Assembly (NCBI GenBank): GCA_003255025.1
Contig: QANY01011423.1
Coordinates: 1,012,788 to 1,076,787 of the forward strand
Direction of reading: 5' to 3'
Length of the DNA stretch: 64,000 nucleotides
Origin: Datisca glomerata
Taxonomy: Eukaryota; Streptophyta; Magnoliopsida; Cucurbitales; Datiscaceae
The notes beneath the pieces are model-generated. The model searched no databases and was not told where the DNA came from. It saw only the letters and a list, made by a program, of their open reading frames with translations. Positions 43,001 to 55,356 of this stretch are shown piece by piece (the stretch's first letter is position 1; each line of letters begins with the position of its first letter). The position numbers and the translations under genes are program-made.

Positions 43001-44489
43001 AAAAATAAGGTCTTCAATTTGGGAATTTCCTCAAATTAGGGTTTTCAAATGAATTGGGATTTTGATTTGTCAAATTACATTCATGTTTAACTCTCGAGAA
43101 TTGGGGCGTTATAGTTTGGTATCAAAGCAAATGTTATAGATTCTGTAGACATTTTGTGATGAAAATGGCATGTTGCTCACTCTGCTCCTCCCTTACCTTA
43201 TAAATTTGGTATTTATTCAATTATCGAATAAGTATGTGGATGTTATGTTTACATGTGATGCATGTGATAGTATTTAGACACGTACAGTAAGTTTTGAGTT
43301 TCTTCATAGTAGCACGATGATTTCCTCAAGATGCGACAATAGTGATTATGGTTGTTTCTCATTGAATATGTTTAGCAATGAAGGCTTTGTTATAACAAGT
43401 ACTTAGCAACGGAAGATTGTAGTTCCATTGATGAATCTCATAGAGTATGAACAAGAATTTGAAGCAATATCTTGTTATGCAGAGACTTGAAGGCTTGATT
43501 GTTTGGAAATGGTGTCCGTTCTGAGAATGAAGTTCTTGGATCTTCACTTCCATGCTATGTTTGTAGCGGTTCTTTAAGCAACACAATTTATTGAAAATAG
43601 CGTCGTCGCCAAATTACCACCCTAGCAAGGTTAGCCATCGTATGACACAAGGAAGCATCCAAACAACCATTTGAGACGTTAAGATACAAAGAGACATGCT
43701 ACGAGTTCTCATCTAGCATGCATTGCATGCTACAAAGCACCACCTTGAGTAGTGCTCTCAGGAGTCATATAATTATATCAAGTGCATAAGGAAAGGCATT
43801 ACCTTAATATAATTTATAATTATGATTAATTGAATGATGAATTTATGCTTCAAATTAAGACTTACTTTTTTTTTTCATGCAGGGAAGATTTTTAAAATAA
43901 AAAAGAATACTTTCAAGTGTGAAACATGTCTTTTATATCGATATTTTCATTGGCTAATGACCAATTAAAATTTCTTACATTTATCAATTACAACTAAAAT
44001 ATTTTCATTATTTAGTAACAAACTAAATTTTCTTACACCTATCAACTCTAACAGACAGCATGTGCATTGAACGTGTTTTGTTACTAATAATAATATACTA
44101 AAAGTGTCATGCTGAGGAGAAATATTTTTGGACAACTTTATCCATGTATTTTTTCATTAATCCTTTGCCTTTTAAAAGTACATGTGTCACACTCAGTTAT
44201 TGTTAGTCTTGAATAATATAATTAATAAAATTCTCATATATATTCGCTCTCACTAACTATGAGAAAAAAAATAATATCCCTATAATGTGCATCATTAAAT
44301 AATAATTAATTATGGAGATTAATTGAATCTTTTACAATTTTTATATTCAAATAAAAATTGTAATGGTTTTAAAAAAATTATAATAATCACATTTACAAAC
44401 AATTAATAAGTTAATAATAGCTCACTTCATAATAATAGTAATTTATAAATTTACTACATATAAACTACAATCTATTTACTACATATAAA
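43001..44489. other. Relic gypsy LTR end with primer site, then unidentified DNA
   Basis: At about 43103-43160 the sequence GGCGTTATAGTTTGGTATCA, followed by AAGCAAATGTTATAGATTCTG, aligns with the LTR end and primer site of the Tekay-like element (61214-61260). This marks a decayed relative that the copia element interrupted. From 43170 to 44490 no gene or transposon protein is recognisable; there is a short AT-rich repeat-like stretch near 44090-44300. Confidence 0.6.
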
Positions 44490-44498
44490 ATCCAATGC

Positions 44499-45503
44499 AT
44501 GTACATAGTTAAACGCCGAGACGAGATTTTTTACCCGGCTCCTCGACTAGGAAAAAAGGGACCGTTGATAACCGAGCCTCCAAAAGGAGACAAAGGATGG
44601 GAACCTGATGTTCTCCTAACTAGCAGGAATTGGAGTGATGATTATCGCTGGATAATTATCAAGAATTGGGAAGTTTTCAGTAAGTTTCCAGAGCTCCTTT
44701 CCTTTTTTCTTTTCTTTATTTTCTTTCTTCTTCTTGACGTATTTATATTTACTACCATTTCTTTTTCTTTTGGTTTTGTTGACAAACAAGCCAGTTAGAA
44801 GCCTTTCATAACAAGGGTACTCAACGAAAGGATTGTCACTACTTACCGTTGTCTAGAGAGGAAGTGGAACGAGTTCCTCGATCCAATAAGATAACTTGAC
44901 ATAGCCTCTACATCTGCTGTGGTTCCCGTTGTCTCAAAATCTGCGCCATCATCGCCTCCTTGTACGCTTTCTAGAGCTATTCCTGTTCCTTCTTTCTGAT
45001 CAATTCTCCGTACAATCGTTTTAAGTTCTTTTAAGTCAACAGACTCTGAAGAATATGAGGAAGAAGAAGAAAATCTATTTCAAAGAGTTGCTGAGGTTGC
45101 TGCTACGGAGAAGCACGCTCAAGAAGCAGCTTTTGTGAAGGTGGATAACCTCAAACTAGCAGAATCTCTGAAAGCAACTGAGGAGTCTTTGGTGGCAGCT
45201 GAACACGCTAAGGTTTAGGTAGTAAAGAAGAATGAGAAGGAAGTGGAAGAGGAGTACCAAGCTCTTTTTGATGAAGTTGAGCAGATGATCTATAGCTTGG
45301 GTTATAGAGATAATTCATCGAATGCTTTTCGCAAGAAGACCCTTTGTGACTTGCCTCCCGATGTCCAAACTGAAGTCAACGGTTCTATGGAGGATGTGGT
45401 CATCAGTCCTGTTGAAGCCATTGCTGATCAAACTGCCGCTGCCAACCCCAATGAAGATGAGGCTGCCACCGTTGACCCGATAATTATTCTTAGTTTTTTA
45501 TAA
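44499..45503 (+). pseudogene. Opposite-strand extra ORF of the Tat-like element
   Basis: The first part (44499-44700) reads GKKGPLITEPPKGDKGWEPD and YRWIIIKNWEVFSK, resembling the plant 'putative gypsy type transposon' domain. After a probable intron region (about 44680-44970) come acidic and coiled-coil segments (ATEKHAQEAAFVKVDNLKLA; EEEYQALFDEVEQMIYSLGY) ending at 45503. One in-frame stop lies near 45218. Function is unknown. A related copy lies at 56567-58710. Confidence 0.6.
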
Positions 45504-45689
45504 TATTATTGTAATTATGCATTTCTTTTCTTTTCTTTTTCTATTTTACGCTTTCTTTTCTCTTTGTAGTTTCTGATTTAACAATGAGAAAAGAATTAAA
45601 TTTTTCAAATTCAATTTTGTTAAGTTTTCTTTCCGCTGCATTTCATTTTCTCTTTAAAGACTTAGCAAAATTTTGAGCTTTTTCAACTG

Positions 45690-46600
45690 TGATCCGTTCT
45701 CAAAAACTTGAGCTAAATTTTAGGATTTTCCTTTAGAGAGCAACTGTGATCCATTCTTAAACACTCAAGAAACTTTTATATTTCCTATGAGAGGAACTGA
45801 ATCCGTTCTCAAGTACTTAAAAAAAATATAAGCCTTAATTTCCCTTTGAGAACAACTACCTCCATAGCAGAATCTATTCCCAAGAACTTGTAAAACTTTA
45901 AACTTCAGTTCTCCATTGAAAATCATTTCTTTTGAAGTATAATTCGTTCTTAAGGACTTGTGTTCTATAGAGCTTGAAGCCTGAATTTTCTTTAGAGAAC
46001 ATATGATTTTGTTGCATGATCCGTTCTCAACTACTTTAGTTTTAATTCAAAACTGCTTTGATACGCTTCGATTTCCTTTAGAGAATGGATACTCATTGTA
46101 GTGTAGTCCATTTTCAAGGACTTAGGTTCATTTTAAAACCATGGCCCCATTTTTCTTTTAGAGAGCAGGGGCTCATTGTAGTGTCGTCCACCCTTAAGGA
46201 CTTGGTTCATAGTAGAACCATGGCCCCAGTTTCCTTTAGAGGGTAGAGGTCATTGTAGTGTCGTCCACTCTCAAAGACTTAAGTTCATTGTAGAACCATG
46301 ACCCTGGTTTTCTTTAGAGAGCATGGTCCATTGTAGTGTCGTCCACTCTCAAGGACTTAAGTTCATTGTAGGACCATGACCCTAGTTTTCTTTAGAGAGC
46401 AGGGTCCATTGTAGTGCAATCAACTCTCAAGAACTTAAGTTCATTGTAGAACCATAACCCCAAATTCCTTTAGAGCGTAGAGACCCATTGTAGTGCCACC
46501 CAGTCTCAAGGACTTAGGTTCATTGTAAAACCATGACTCCGACTTCCTTTAGAGAATGAATACTCGTCGAAGTGCAATATGTTATCAATGAATTAGGTTC
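45690..46600. repeat. Tandem repeat array, unit 78 bp
   Basis: Units contain TTCTTTAGAGAGCA, TCCATTGTAGTGTCGTCCAC, TCTCAAGGACTTAAGTTC and AACCATGACCC. Two adjacent units start at 46309 and 46387, exactly 78 bp apart. Units at about 46060-46600 are similar; those at 45690-46060 are more diverged. The array sits between pol and the opposite-strand ORF. Confidence 0.88.
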
Positions 46601-46724
46601 ACTATAGAACAATGACCCTAATTTTGTTGTCATTTGCTGGAGAAGAGAGAGATTACACCAAGTATTTTACGTGGAAAGCCCTTGCGGAAAAAACCACTAG
46701 AAAATATTCACTAAAGTTTACAAT

Positions 46725-48100
46725 TCAGATAAAATATCTTTTCAGATGTGCAACGTTCCAAGGTTTTGTCAGGTCCTGACTGTCTTCCGTTGTTGAATAA
46801 TAATATTTGCTACCTCCAATTTTGCTGATAATATATGACCCTTCCCAATTTGGTCCGAGCTTTCCTTCTGTTTCGAAGATTTTATTCAAGACTAGATCTC
46901 TCTTATGAAATTCCCATCTTCTAATCCTTTTCTGAAAGTAAGCTCTCTTTTTCTGATTATAATTGGCCATTTGGATTAAAGTTGTGTCTCTCCGTTCCTC
47001 CATAGGACAAATATTTTTCTCTAGAAGTTCCTTATTCTGACACTCGTTCAGACTTGATTTCACGGTTAAGACTTTCAATTTCAACAGGTATTACTACTTC
47101 CGTTCTGTATGCTAAAGCGAATGAGGTTTCACCTGTGGACTCCCTAAGAGTGGTTCTGTGTGCCTATAGTACCACTAATAGTTTTTCTACTCATTTTCCT
47201 TTGCCTTATGCTAACTATTTTTTTTTTCATATTTTCAAGTATAATACGGTTTGATCTTTCTGCTTGGCCATTCCCCTGTAGGTAATATGGCATAGAAAAT
47301 TGGTTGACAATCTTCAAGTCCTCATAGGAATACTTATTTGTCTTCCCGATAAAATGAAGTCCGTTGTCAGAAATGAGTACTCGAGGAATCCCGTACCTGC
47401 ATACTATATTTTTTCCATAAAAATCCCTTCATTTCCTCTTCTTGAATTCTCGCATACGCTTCGGCTTCAATCCACTTAGTGAAATAATCCGTTGCTTCCA
47501 ACAATTTTTTTAGCAGGTGCCATGGGACGTGGACCAACGATATCTAGAGCCCATTGCATGAACAGTCATGGGCTAATCACTGTATTGAGTTGTCCGGTGC
47601 ACTTTAGCTATGGGAGCAGAGCATTGGTATTAGTCACAGTTCTTCACATATTGCTTAGCATCTTGTTGCACCTTGGACCAAAATACCCTTCATCTAATAT
47701 TATGTGTGTCAATGATCTCCCTGGTGTGATTCCCACATATCACTTCGTGGATTTCAGCTAGCACATATTGGGCCTCTTTATTTTTCAAACACTTTAAATT
47801 TGCTCCTAAAAATACCTCTTATATAATATTTCGTTAATTAAAGAACATCTGGCATTTTGCAGCTGAATTCATCTTACCAGATATCTGTCTTCAGGTAATT
47901 CCCATTTCGCCAAGTAACGGATTATGTCACCTTGCCAGCTTGATTCCTCTTCAATTTCCACAGCTGCTACGTTTGACAACGAAAATGTAATACTTGACTT
48001 TTCGGGAAATTCCACTAGCACGTTCCTTTGTAAGGGAGTTTTAGCGATCCTATATTTACCAATGCATCTACATGCCCGTTCTTAGTCTTCGGGATCTGAT
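46725..48100 (-). pseudogene. Tat-like integrase remnant
   Basis: Reading the minus strand, an HHCC-type zinc finger region appears near 47830-47640 (AEIHEVICGNHTREII ... YVKNCD). Core text [16 protein letters not shown] is near 47545. The frame 47084-46725 ends with the typical C-terminal text KLGPNWEGSYIISKIGGSKY and KPWNVAHLKRYF. Stops and frameshifts separate the pieces. Confidence 0.85.
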
Positions 48101-48194
48101 GGATCTCATAGATTTCCAACATACTTAGCAGCTCTTTCACCTGTTGTAGATAGTTTATCATCCTTTCATTTTTTGTTGTGAATTCTCCTGTAAT

Positions 48195-48900
48195 CTATTT
48201 CACGATTAACATGAAATCATAAAATATTTCTACATTTATTACCTCAAATTCTAGTAGCATGCCAACTCTTACTATTAAAGCATCATATTGTGTTTCATTG
48301 TTTGATGCGTTAAACCCAAAATAGATGGAGTCTTCAAGAGTTTCTCTAAATGGAGTCTGCATCGCTATTCCAGCACCAACCCCTTTGTTATTTGAAGCCT
48401 CATCAACGAACAACTTCAAGGATCCATTCTCTCATCTAGTCTGGTATTTGTTGTTGTCTCCCCTACAAAGTCAACCAATACTAGCCCTTTGATAGATGTT
48501 CTTGGTTCGTATTGAATTTCATATTAGCCAAGTTCAATCGTCCACTTCACCATTCTACCACTTACTTCAGGTGAGTGCAACAGACTTCTGACGGGCGAGT
48601 CTATCAACACTTTTGTATTGTGAGTTTGGAAGTAAGGTCTTAGCTTCCTTGCAGCAACTACAACGATAAGTACTAATTTCTCCATTCTTTCATACCTGAC
48701 TTTGGTGCCCACTAAACTCTTGTTTACGAAGTATACAGGCCTCTACTTCATTTCTTCTTCCCTAATCAGAACGACACTAATAATCGTTTGTGATACTGCC
48801 ACGTACAAAAGTAGTTGTTCACCAGGTATCAGTTTTGAGAATACCAGGGGAGTTGTTAGATACTCGTTGATCTTTCTGAAGGCTTCTTCACATTCTTCGT
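48195..48900 (-). pseudogene. Tat-like RNase H and archaeal-type RNase H remnants
   Basis: The frame 48712-48524 (RKLRPYFQTHNTKVLIDSPV, MVKWTIELG) is the end of the ordinary retroelement RNase H region. The next frame, 48419-48195 (MKLFVDEASNNKGVGAGIAM, ASNNETQYDALIV), is the start of a second RNase H of the archaeal/plant type. In this copy the conserved aspartate is followed by EAS in place of GAS. Confidence 0.8.
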
Positions 48901-48901
48901 T

Positions 48902-49600
48902 CTAGCTGCTAACGAAATTCTTTTTTAATTTGGTGAAAAATGGCTTGCACTTGTCTGTTGACCTTGAGAGAAATCTGTTTAGGGCCGCCAATTTTCCCGA
49001 CAGACTTTGTATCTCCTTACAGTTTTTTGGGGAATTCATCTCCATGATAGCCTTAACCTGGTCTGAGTTGAATTCAAATCTCTGTTGTGTTAATAGATGG
49101 CCCAACAACTTTCTCGCTGCTGCACCGAATGTGCAGTTATCTAAATTCAGCTTCATAGAGCTTTTTCTCAAGATAAAAAAAATCTCATCAAGATCCATCA
49201 TTTGTTCACGAGTCTCTGGTAAGTTGCACCTCTATTTTTCAGTCCAAATGGTATTACTTTATAACATAAATACCTTGTTCAATTATAAATGAGGTCTTTT
49301 CCTAATCAGTTTGGAATATTTTCACCTATTTATATCCCGAAAAGGCATCCATAAAGTTGATGAGTTCATGTTTCAAAGTCGCATCCACCATTTGATCTAT
49401 TCTTAACAACAGATAGTCATCTTTTGGGCAGACTTTATTTGGATCAGTGAAATCAACACATGCCATCCATTTTCCGTTCTTCTTTTTCACCATGACTACG
49501 TTGGCATGCAACTCTGGGTAGTCCACTTCTTAGATAAAGTCAGTTTTCAAAGCTTATCCACTTCTTCTTTGATCGCAACGTTCCATTTTAGAATGATGCT
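48902..49600 (-). pseudogene. Tat-like reverse transcriptase remnant
   Basis: The frame 49526-49326 has NVVMVKKKNGKWMACVDFTD, CPKDDYLLLRIDQMVDAT and FMDAFSGYK. The frame 49201-48902 has LNLDNCTFGAAARKLLGHLL and LSGKLAALNRFLSRSTDKCK, the thumb and connection region. The catalytic xxDD segment lies in the broken stretch between them. Confidence 0.88.
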
Positions 49601-50145
49601 TCTCTTCCGTTGCTTTACTTGTTTTATAGTGGGGTCTGTATACAACTTATGACATATTATATTTTCAAGAATACCTGGCATCTCATGTGCCGTAGTCACG
49701 AAGATATCTCTTTTCTTTCGCTACAAAATCTGTTAACTTCTTTTTTTTTTATTCCTCAAGGTGGGCCAATGTTAGTTGCCTTTTTCGTTCATTCTTCAAG
49801 TTACACAAGCTTAGTCGCTTTTCCTGCTTTGTACCTTGAGTTCAATGGGCCATTGCACATCTTCATATAATTGCTATTGTCTTGTAGCCTCAGCTTGACC
49901 ATCTGCCTTCTTATCTGTTATCATACGTCTGGCTGATTCCAATACTGTTACGATGCATATGCGAGCAGCGACTTGATCTCCCTTTATCATCATTATTCTA
50001 TCTAGAGATAGATACTTTAGCACTTGGTAGAAGATAGATGGAACGACCTTCATTTTATGTATTCATGTCCTTTGTAGGATTGCATTATAAGAGGATAAGG
50101 TGTTCAAGACCACAAATTCCATTAGATGGTTGAATGGCTCGACAT

Positions 50146-50469
50146 TCACTGGGAGAGTAATGTTCCTTCAGAGTAACTTACAGTCCCGTTGAAACCTATC
50201 AACGGCTGTGATGGACCTTGCAACTTTTGACCTCCGATGGATATATTTTCAAGGGTTGACCGATGTAGAATGTTGATAGCGCTCCCGTCATCAATCAGTA
50301 CCCTCCTCAGCAAACAATTTATGATTTGAATCATAATAACTAGAGCGTCATTGTGACGCTCATCATGTTCCATATCCATCTCATCGAATATCAACGATAA
50401 ACTTCCCTCATCATTCGAAGAACTTCCTTTCTTCTGATATTCTTCTAGCATGGGTTTCTTGCAATACAT
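50146..50469 (-). pseudogene. Tat-like aspartic protease remnant
   Basis: A 107-residue frame containing LRRVLIDDGSAINILHRSTL; the DGSA box is the retropepsin-like active site seen in this group. It would process the polyprotein. Flanking frames are broken. Confidence 0.8.
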
Positions 50470-50639
50470 TTTCCTCTTGTTTTTATTGTTCCCTCATGTT
50501 CAGTCAGTGCAATTATTGTATCGACAATCTTGAGAGGCTATTTTCCTTTAACTTGGACCTCCTTCTACTCTTCCCATTTCTGTACGTCTTTTTGCACGTA
50601 CTATTGGAGGTATCCATCATTTATTAACCCCTCAATGTA

Positions 50640-51995
50640 TTTTTTTTGCTAAAAGAAATCCCTCATGTAATGCCCGTAGCTATTGTGAAAACAACAATAT
50701 TTGTCTTTGTCCTTATAACTCGGTTCTCTCGCCAACGGGGATGGTTTCTTCAACCATGGCTTATTCTTGATCACCTCAAGAATTTGATTTACTAGAATAG
50801 TTAGGGGTATATAGACTGTTCCAGGAATGGATCCTATCAGCATATCTTCCCCGATTCTTAGTCTTGTCCACTTTAATTTCTCGCTAAACACCTTTTCTTT
50901 CTGATCTCTTCCTCTCGGGCTTGAAGCTCTACTATCTTTTCCGTTGTTCCTCTATCCTCTCCTCCGTGAACTTCAATAAAATCTTCTTTTCCTCTTCCAA
51001 CGTGATATAAGCCTACGCTCATTGGAATGTTTCCGCCATCGACAACGATTTTAATTTTGATAAATCCTCAAAGAGGGGTGAATTTGGATCAAACCCTTGT
51101 CTAAAATTCAGTCTCGTTACTCAGTCATCACAGCTTTCCACATTGGTTGTTTTGACTTTGAATCTATGAGTAAACTCCTATAGAGATTCTCCTTTCTTGA
51201 TGTAGATGGTCAAGAGGTATTCTGTATCCTCTATCACCGATCGATATGTGGAATATTGTTTCAAGAAGACCGAAGACATAACAATAAAGTTAGTAATTGA
51301 ATGAGTGGGGAGCGAATGATATCATTTCAAAGTAGTCCCATCTAAGCTGGTGGAGAACATCATGCATATCACTTCGTGTTCATGTTGGTACAATGCCATC
51401 ACTTGCTTGAATCGCCTGAGATGGTCAATCAGATAAGATTTTCCTTCATAGCATTTGAATTCACAAATTTCTTGGGTATGAGAGTGGCCAGAATCTCTGG
51501 AAATAACGCGGGTAAGTGACTCAAGGTCATCCTTTTCCCGTACTCTCCATCTTTCTCATCTCCATCATCTTTTTCTCCAGCATCTCTTCCACCGCCTTGT
51601 CTGTTATGATCTTAGATGAACAGACATTTTTCATTGTCTCCTTTACGTTGTTTTGGGACTGGATCTCTCCGTCTTCCCGCTGCATGTTCCTGTTGCTCAT
51701 AGGGTATTCCCGCCTAGCATCTTGTTCATCTGGTTCTGAACGGTTCTTGTGTTCCTCATTGTTCATCCGCTGACTAAACTCTACACGTGTCTTTGCCAAT
51801 TCCTGTTACAATTGATATGATCCTGCGTTGTCTGCCATGCACTACGCAACACTCAGTGTTTCGTTGCTCCATCTCCTACATTACAATTAAAATGGTCTGC
51901 AGCATCTCAATTGGTGGAGTGGGTTGATCAACATGATCATTCCCGTTCCCAGTTTTGTTTCCCTCATTGAGGGCGACATTTGATATGGTTCTATG
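50640..51995 (-). pseudogene. Tat-like gag remnant
   Basis: The minus-strand ATG near 51993 begins MHRTISNVALNEGN. The frame 51799-51527 is charged (FSQRMNNEEHKNRSEPDEQD). After many breaks, the frame 50891-50649 ends YCCFHNSYGHYMRDFF, the decayed form of the zinc-binding motif of Tat gag. It cannot form an intact protein. Confidence 0.7.
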
Positions 51996-52079
51996 CATTT
52001 TTGTTTTAGAATAGTTTTTTCGAGTTTTCTCTCAACTATCAATGAAAATACCAAAATGTAAATGATTTTTCCAATTAGA

Positions 52080-52430
52080 AAAATCTATTTCGAATGAACA
52101 ACAAAGACAATTTAATGAGAGAGAGAATGAGAGAATAAGAACTTGAAAAGCTTTTTGTATTTAATTGATTTTTGAGATTGTACATGCTCCTATTTATACA
52201 TGAATATGACAATTAAATAATAATAAATTCTCCTATTCTGTAGCAAACAATGATGAACTGATAAACATCTTCGAAGAATATTCTCTTCGATGATCCCCTT
52301 CGTAATTGTCTGCTGATCCTACGACATGTATTCCATTTATTTTTTAATTGATTCTTCGGTCTGGATCTTACCACGCGTAAAGTTAGATTTTGACTATTCA
52401 ATACCTTAATAATTTTGTTGCGTGTAAACC
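52080..52430 (-). promoter_or_regulatory. Probable 5' LTR promoter of the Tat-like element
   Basis: On the minus strand TATAAATA (52198-52191) precedes a CT-rich stretch (TTATTCTCTCATTCTCTCTC) about 90 bp upstream of the gag leader, as expected for the LTR transcription start. LTR boundaries and primer site were not established. Confidence 0.5.
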
Positions 52431-52439
52431 TCATTTGGT

Positions 52440-53275
52440 TAAGAAGGGTGTGGCCATTAAATTTGATTGTTCTTTTGTGGGAATAAGGTGGAAACTTCTA
52501 CCCATTTATTTTTTCAATGCTCGTTTACGACTAAACTTTAGTTTGTGAGTCCTCTTTTCCTTCATTCAGATTGTGTATCTGGTAGTACTTTTTTGGATAT
52601 TTGGGGAGATATTACTCATTATTGCTGTAATGTTTCTTCTGATTCTGATCGTAAAGATTTTTTGCTTGAATGGTTTGTGATTAGACTTTGGAGGATTTGG
52701 AAAATTAGGAAGAAATGTTGTTTTGAAGGGGTGAGAGCAAATGCTCTTGATGTTGTCTTTCAGATGGAGTGCCATTTGGATGTTTCGGGTGTCAAGGTTT
52801 TTCAGCTACAACGTCCGAAAAATATGCTGTGTTTCTCCTCGGTGGTTTCCAATTAGAGGGAACGGAATTTTCAGACTTTAGATACTAATGGAGCTTGGAA
52901 TGAATTCCAGAGGCGGGTTTGGGTTGGATTCTTTAGGATTCCGGTGGTCATGTTCATGGAGTTGGTTTCAGATCTTGGGCAAATGTGGGTGGCCCATTAA
53001 TAGCTGAAGCTCTTGCTGTGCGGTGGACTTTGGAGGAAATTCATCATCTTCCGGTTGACTCGCTCAATGTATTTTCAAACTCAACTCTTCTAGTGGAGGC
53101 TTTGAACAATCCTAATGTGCATGGGATAATATTGGCGCCATTTTCTCTGATATAATTCGTCTATCTATTAAGAAGACGTCCTCTTCTTTCTTGTTCTACT
53201 ACAGGTAAGACAATGTTTTGACGGACCACTGGTCAAGGGAGAGTGTTAAGGCTATTAAGGCTCAACTAGACTGAA
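52440..53275 (+). pseudogene. 3' fragment of an L1-type LINE with RNase H
   Basis: A frame at 52545-52856 (FLLEWFVIRLWRIWKIRKKC) resembles the region after the reverse transcriptase of plant LINEs, next to the zf-RVT domain. Further on (about 52925-53150) shifted frames read HVHGVGFRSWANVGGPLIAE and ALAVRWTLEEIHHLPVDSLN, typical of the C-terminal RNase H. Stops and shifts occur. No poly(A) tail or target duplication was found. Confidence 0.7.
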
Positions 53276-55296
53276 GATTTCATCGAAGAGAATATAGAGC
53301 GTGAACTGTAGAATCAACTAGATGATAATGAAAAAGATACTTAACGACTCTCAACACACATAAAAAACAAACAAACTGTAGCTTGCATTAGCTTTGTAAT
53401 TATTTCTCTATAATAAAATACTATTAAAAACTTCCGTGATTTTTCTATCCTTTAAAGATTTTTTACGTAAATCATGATATTTATTACTCCTTTCTATATA
53501 CTTTTTATTTTTCATTATGATGTACGAAATTTACAACCAGTTCTCTAAAATCGTGAATTTTTTTTTACAAGTATAAAATATAATTGTGCTATTTTTTATA
53601 AACATATTTATAATGTTAATTAGAAATGAAAAGAGGCCATGCTTTAGAATGTTTATTATAGATGTGAATATCGTGAGGAGATAAAACTAATAGACACAAT
53701 ATAATATAATAGAATAATGATAAATGAGAAGGGATTCCTTAGCCAGAGATAGTGATGGTAAAATCTATTAAAATATTAATTGAAAACAAATACTAAATTC
53801 GTAATAAAATAAAAAATACGACATTTGATGAATAGACATAGCAACATGGATCTTCTTCCAAAGGTAAAATTGATTCTGCAAGCAAATCAGGAGAATGATT
53901 AGAGATTAAAAAGTTCTCAATTAACAAATAAAAAGTAAGTGCTGAGTACAAAAATCAATGACAAAAATACAAATAAATTTGATCAGTTGAAATTCAGAAA
54001 TAATAATACACTGAAACACTCGTGAGTCGTGACCAGTGAAATAATAAAATTTTCCCTCTAAAAAAATCACACCCTTCCCCTTTCCCATTCTCCCTCGCGA
54101 AGCAGTCGGCTTCCCCCCTTCTCCCTCGCGATTTTCTGAGTCACCGATCATCTCTTTCTCCCTTCACTCATGTCCTTCTCCCTCACGATTCACCCACCAT
54201 CTCCTTCTTCCTTTCTCGCCATCGCTATTCATAGCGGATGAAAAGAAGAAAATCCTAAACCCGAAAATCGCCATTTCATAGCAGACGAAACGAAGCAAAC
54301 CCTAAACCCAAAGCTTCAGTTATGTAGATCTTCTTCTATCTCTAACTCCCTTGACAGTGCATAAAAGCTTTTGAATCAGAGCTTCGAGGTTCCACTGTGC
54401 CAGCCAATAGTCATGTTCTTCTTCCATTCTAAGCGTCCATTTCTTCCTCCTTTTCTTGTTTTTTTTCTTCCTGTGGTCGTCGTCTTCTTTTGTCATGATT
54501 TGCAGGGCCTTTGAATCTGAAGCGCGTATTTCTCTCTCTTGCTCTGTCTCTACTCTATTTGTTTCTCCATCTTATGATTCAAAAGAACTGCTTAATAATA
54601 CCGATAAGGGTGTTTGAACTTCGTAAATTCATATTTAATCAGATTTTGAGGACTTTCATTTGAACATGTTGATTGAAACAATGTGAAATAATTCTGTTCA
54701 GCTGAAATGGATTGTTTTTTTAGATTAATTCATTCCATCCTGAAAGTGATTGAAAAAGTTTATTTTCTTCTATACTTTGTTTCTGCATCATTCTTCATCC
54801 AAATCCATCAACCCAGTTCCTGGCTTTTTAGTTTTTATTCATTTTGCTGTGTTAAAGTTAAAGAAATGAGTAAAATTGAAAAAAAATTAGACACGTGCTG
54901 TGTATACGAGCATTTAACAGTTATTTGACGGTCAATTAGGTAAATTAATAGATGGAGAAAGTTGGAAGACCATTAGGGAAGAGAAAAAAATTTAGCGGGT
55001 AAGTTGATTTTGTGATAAAGTCTAAAGATGTCCTATGATATTAACCCAAAAATAAATTAGTAAAAAATTAAATAACTTGTTACTTTAATTAACTTAATAT
55101 TAGTTACTAATTACTTGTTATTTTCTGAATTCATCGGTGAATGAAATTAAAAAATAATAATATTTTGATAAATTATTATTATGTTTAAATATATCCAAAT
55201 TAATACATGTCATATGTGAATTAGAAGATTGTTTTGGATAATGTACTAATAATATAAGTAGATAAAAATATTTGAAAATGATTCTATCTACCCATG

Positions 55297-55356
<60 letters not shown>

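Larger units (their letters stand above)
44490..52230 (-). mobile_element. Tat-like Ty3/gypsy retrotransposon, degenerate
   Basis: Minus-strand order is 5' LTR remnant (TATA at 52198-52191), gag, protease, reverse transcriptase, RNase H, a second archaeal-type RNase H, then integrase. The extra RNase H before integrase is the mark of Tat/Ogre-group elements. Downstream of pol come a tandem repeat array and an ORF on the opposite strand, both known features of this group. All domains carry breaks. The 3' LTR was not identified. Confidence 0.75.

Noticed and set aside
46660..52000. A host gene cluster on the minus strand
   Set aside because: All recognisable pieces are gag, protease, reverse transcriptase, RNase H and integrase of one decayed retrotransposon.
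54050..54560. A 5'-UTR-like CT-rich region suggesting an unannotated gene
   Set aside because: No coding exon with a recognisable protein or consistent splice sites follows within the next 2 kb.
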